This document shows, piece after piece, positions 33,274 through 35,491 of a DNA stretch of 35,491 bases. Made by a program: the position numbers and the translations under genes. This stretch comes from Chromera velia (taxonomy: Eukaryota; Sar; Chromeraceae), in assembly GCA_018398765.1 (NCBI GenBank), contig JAHBMJ010000944.1, positions 1-35,491 on the forward strand, read 5' to 3'. The stretch's first letter is position 1. Every line of letters begins with the position of its first letter. The notes under the pieces are model-generated. The model was not told where the DNA came from. It saw nothing but the letters and a program-made list of their open reading frames with translations, and did not search any database.

Positions 33274-34706
33274 CTGCACACACACACGTTCGGTGTACCG
33301 GGACTCAACTCGCATTTCTCTCTGTACCTGTACATATCTTATCATGCCTACGATCATGCAAATGTATACAGGGTGGAGAAGAGTTTGAGAGACAGCAAAA
33401 TGCGGCAAAAGAAGACGCGTCCAGCCTCCGTCCTCATATTCCGTTTTGCGTAGCATAGCAATAAGGAAATGAATCGAGACAAGCCGCCTCCTCCCTTCCT
33501 CCTGACAGAATGTCAGAGCAGACAAAAGAGGAGCTAGGAGGGGACAAACGAACGAAGAGAAGCACGCTTTGTCAATCGATCCGTCCATTGAAGGATGGAG
33601 CAAGAGGAGGGATCAGGTGGAACGGAATGGAGGGATGGAGGAAGAGGAGGAGGAAGGCCGCAAAGGAACAATGGAAGAAACAGGAAAACGAAAAGGAGGG
33701 AATGTGTGAGGGAAGGAAAAGCGAGAGAGAATTAAGGGGCAGAGCGAGAGAAAGAGAAACAGAGACGGAAAAGCGCGAGACACGCCCAACCCCCCGGACA
33801 GCAAAAAGGAGAAACTTTGGACAACGGACAGCTCAACAGACCCGGACTAGTAGAGACGAACAGAGAGAGCCTGACTTACTGACTGACCCCCACAACGAAA
33901 ACGAAGATTTCAGATGCCGCCATGTACCCGGGACCCGTGTATACAAGGGTCTCGTGGAGAAGAGGGGCGATAGCGCCCCCGAACTGCACGCACAGTACAT
34001 AAAAGAATCACCATGCGTGGGTATTTTATCGATGTCTTACGCAGGAAGGAAGGAAAGCTATATGTACTCGTTTCCACAGTCGGTTTGAACGAGGAGTTGT
34101 AGAGGAGAGAGCTGGCGACTCCGCTTACTCTCCAGGTCTGTACAGGAACGCCCCACGAGCTGCCTTCAAATGTCATGTGAAAGAGAGAGGGAGATTCTCG
34201 CGTGTGGTTGGACCTGAGTGGTTAATTCTCTGAGGATACGCGTCCTTCTGGCCGGAATACTTAAGCACAGCGTGTCCTTTGTGAGATGTATGTAGAATCT
34301 TGGATTCCGAGAAACGGGCTGGTGAGGAAGTCGCATGGTGCAGATGCACTTTACTCAGTGAAAATGGGAGAGAGAGAGAAAAAGGAAGGAAGGAAGGAAG
34401 GAAGGAAGGAAGAAAGAAAGAAAGAGAGAGAGAGAGATCAAGAGGGTCACCAAATACCGACCCATGAGGCCCTCGACACTCTTCTCTTCTCTTCTCTTCT
34501 CTTCTCGTCAGACTGAAATCTGTAGACTTGTGTGGTAACTGATGCGTGTATGTGCGTGCAGCGTGTCACACAAATCACATGTGACAAATGTGGGCGCAGA
34601 CAGAGCAGGGCACTCACCCAGTAAGCACTCGAGACCAAGCCGGTTCCAGTCCCCCTGCACACGGTCGGAAAGGCCTCGGCAGAGTAGAGTCGCATCAGTA
34701 CTCCAG
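30751..34706 (-). CDS. Major facilitator superfamily transporter, C-terminal part, with giant disordered tail (5'-partial)
   Basis: Exons recognised: 34706-34618, 33983-33888, 33273-30751. The first encodes RLYSAEAFPTVCRGTGTG, matching the sugar-porter/SV2-like consensus for the loop before TM11. The second gives FGGAIAPLLHE...ASEIFVFVVG, the third ASAVAAFACLVCLKVETKGR, the terminal helix and ETKGR signature of these transporters. Phases agree (0/0). MFS proteins move small solutes across membranes; the substrate cannot be predicted. The third exon continues for about 820 residues of Ser/Arg/Gly/Glu/His/Pro/Gln-rich, probably cytoplasmic disordered tail, ending SRIELL. Most of the 12-helix core must be encoded upstream, to the right of 34706, and I could not find those exons here. 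Confidence 0.75.
33274..34617 (-). other. Introns of the MFS gene
   Basis: Two introns, 33274-33887 and 33984-34617, carry purine-rich + strand tracts, including GGAA/GAAA/GA arrays at 34382-34437 and a TCTTC array at 34480-34505. The open frame of the large exon continues upstream to 33603, but the acceptor at 33274-33276 gives the correct MFS junction, so that extension is probably intronic. No other exon was accepted here. Confidence 0.55.
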
Positions 34707-35491
34707 CTGCATGTATGCATGCATGTACGCACACGGAACGAAGAACATGACGAAGAAGCTAGGAGAAGGAAGAAGATGAGATTGCCAACTTTTGTATGAG
34801 GGGACGAGCCTCGTTATCTATTCTGAACACCATATCTGCCTTAGTCAATGAGTTTGATTCCATTTCTGAACAATGAAAATGAAGGAAGCTTTATATGAAG
34901 ATCGCAAAACAAAAAGCTGATCGAACAATGTATGCACACAAAGAAAGAAGTATTTTCACGTGAGAGAAGTTCAAGTAGGTGAACAACAAAGTCAGTGATG
35001 ATGCTTTGGACCACAGGTTGTTCAACGCAGGCGCAACCAAGAAAAAGCAATTGTGTGCGAACATTTGCATGCGTTCAGGACTGCTACGCGACCATCGAAC
35101 GGAATGACACGAGAAACATGTTTTCTTTTAGTTGAAGATGCAACGAATGAACGAACGCCCCATGTTCATGTCATGTCCTCTGTTGGACTGCCTGTATTTA
35201 TTTTCATACAGAAACAAATAAAATTTTGTATTCACAAAAATTCTGTATGAAACTAAATGCATGCACCATCCTCTGTTGGACTGTGTAGTAAAACGGCGAA
35301 CCAGAATGGCAAAAGGCGCATCCCACTGCAAGCAACGCGAAGACCGCAAGACTGTATCGGACTGTGTCACAAACTCCCACGTGAATGCCGTGTCGGGCTG
35401 GGCTGATTCTCCGCAGATCTTTTGGGTGTTCCTTCTCTTCCTCTTCCTTCTCGCCTGCTTGTCCATCTCCCTCTTCCTGTTCTCCTTCTTC
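34707..35491. other. Right-hand edge: upstream intron of the MFS gene or unknown sequence
   Basis: No exon could be assigned. The stretch is AT-richer than average and has few microsatellites. On the - strand, about 35290-35400 can encode a hydrophobic run (SLAVFALLAVGCAF) preceded by charged sequence. On the + strand, 35417-35491 can encode FWVFLLFLFLLACLSISLF after a gcag. These are mutually exclusive, and either could be chance. A + strand AATAAA lies at about 35216. Confidence 0.35.

Noticed and set aside
33510-34088. 192-codon Lys/Glu/Arg-rich frame on the + strand
   Set aside because: It lies antisense to MFS introns and an MFS exon, is low-complexity, and has no domain.
34100-34165. 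Short exon LYRPGE with a GTAAGC donor on the - strand
   Set aside because: It came from a wrong reading frame of the 34618-34706 exon. In the MFS frame, the phase-0 join to 33983 gives SSAYW-FGGAIAP.

Overview
This is a nuclear eukaryotic window with about 50% GC, many short exons and long introns full of simple repeats. A plant/apicomplexan-type calcium-dependent protein kinase, a HAD hydrolase of the plant/cyanobacterial type and long low-complexity intron tracts all suggest an alveolate alga. A chromerid such as Chromera velia is my best guess. That is inference from gene content and style, not a database match.

Four protein genes alternate in strand. (1) + strand, 364-11088: a CDPK in 17 exons, predicted at 714 aa, with one N-terminal EF-hand, a kinase domain and four C-terminal EF-hands. 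(2) - strand, 22629-13931: a HAD-superfamily hydrolase in 15 exons, about 702 aa, with a long N-terminal extension. (3) + strand, 23851-28445: an antiquitin-type aldehyde dehydrogenase (ALDH7A1 family) in 7 exons, 512 aa. (4) - strand, from beyond the right edge to 30751: the C-terminal part of a major facilitator transporter carrying a disordered cytoplasmic tail of about 820 aa in one exon. Gene models were built by hand from splice sites, reading phase and family motifs. Phases agree across every junction given.

The order is CDPK(+), HAD(-), ALDH(+), MFS(-): two convergent pairs and one divergent pair. Each convergent gap contains an AT-rich block of about 0.9 kb that begins at the stop codon of the - strand gene (13005-13930 and 29815-30750). 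The first block holds a perfect 31-bp inverted repeat spanning 360 bp, resembling a MITE. The divergent HAD/ALDH gap (22630-23850) is not AT-rich and should hold both promoters.

The genes do not form an obvious pathway: calcium signalling, a phosphatase-like enzyme, lysine catabolism/aldehyde detoxification and membrane transport. The unusual material is in the introns. There is a dispersed repeat in sense orientation in the longest intron of both HAD and ALDH. Splice sites are duplicated locally. More than half of the inferred 5' splice sites have C at position +3. A TCTG tetranucleotide lies mostly on the transcribed-sense strand. No tRNA, rRNA, CRISPR or prokaryotic element was seen.
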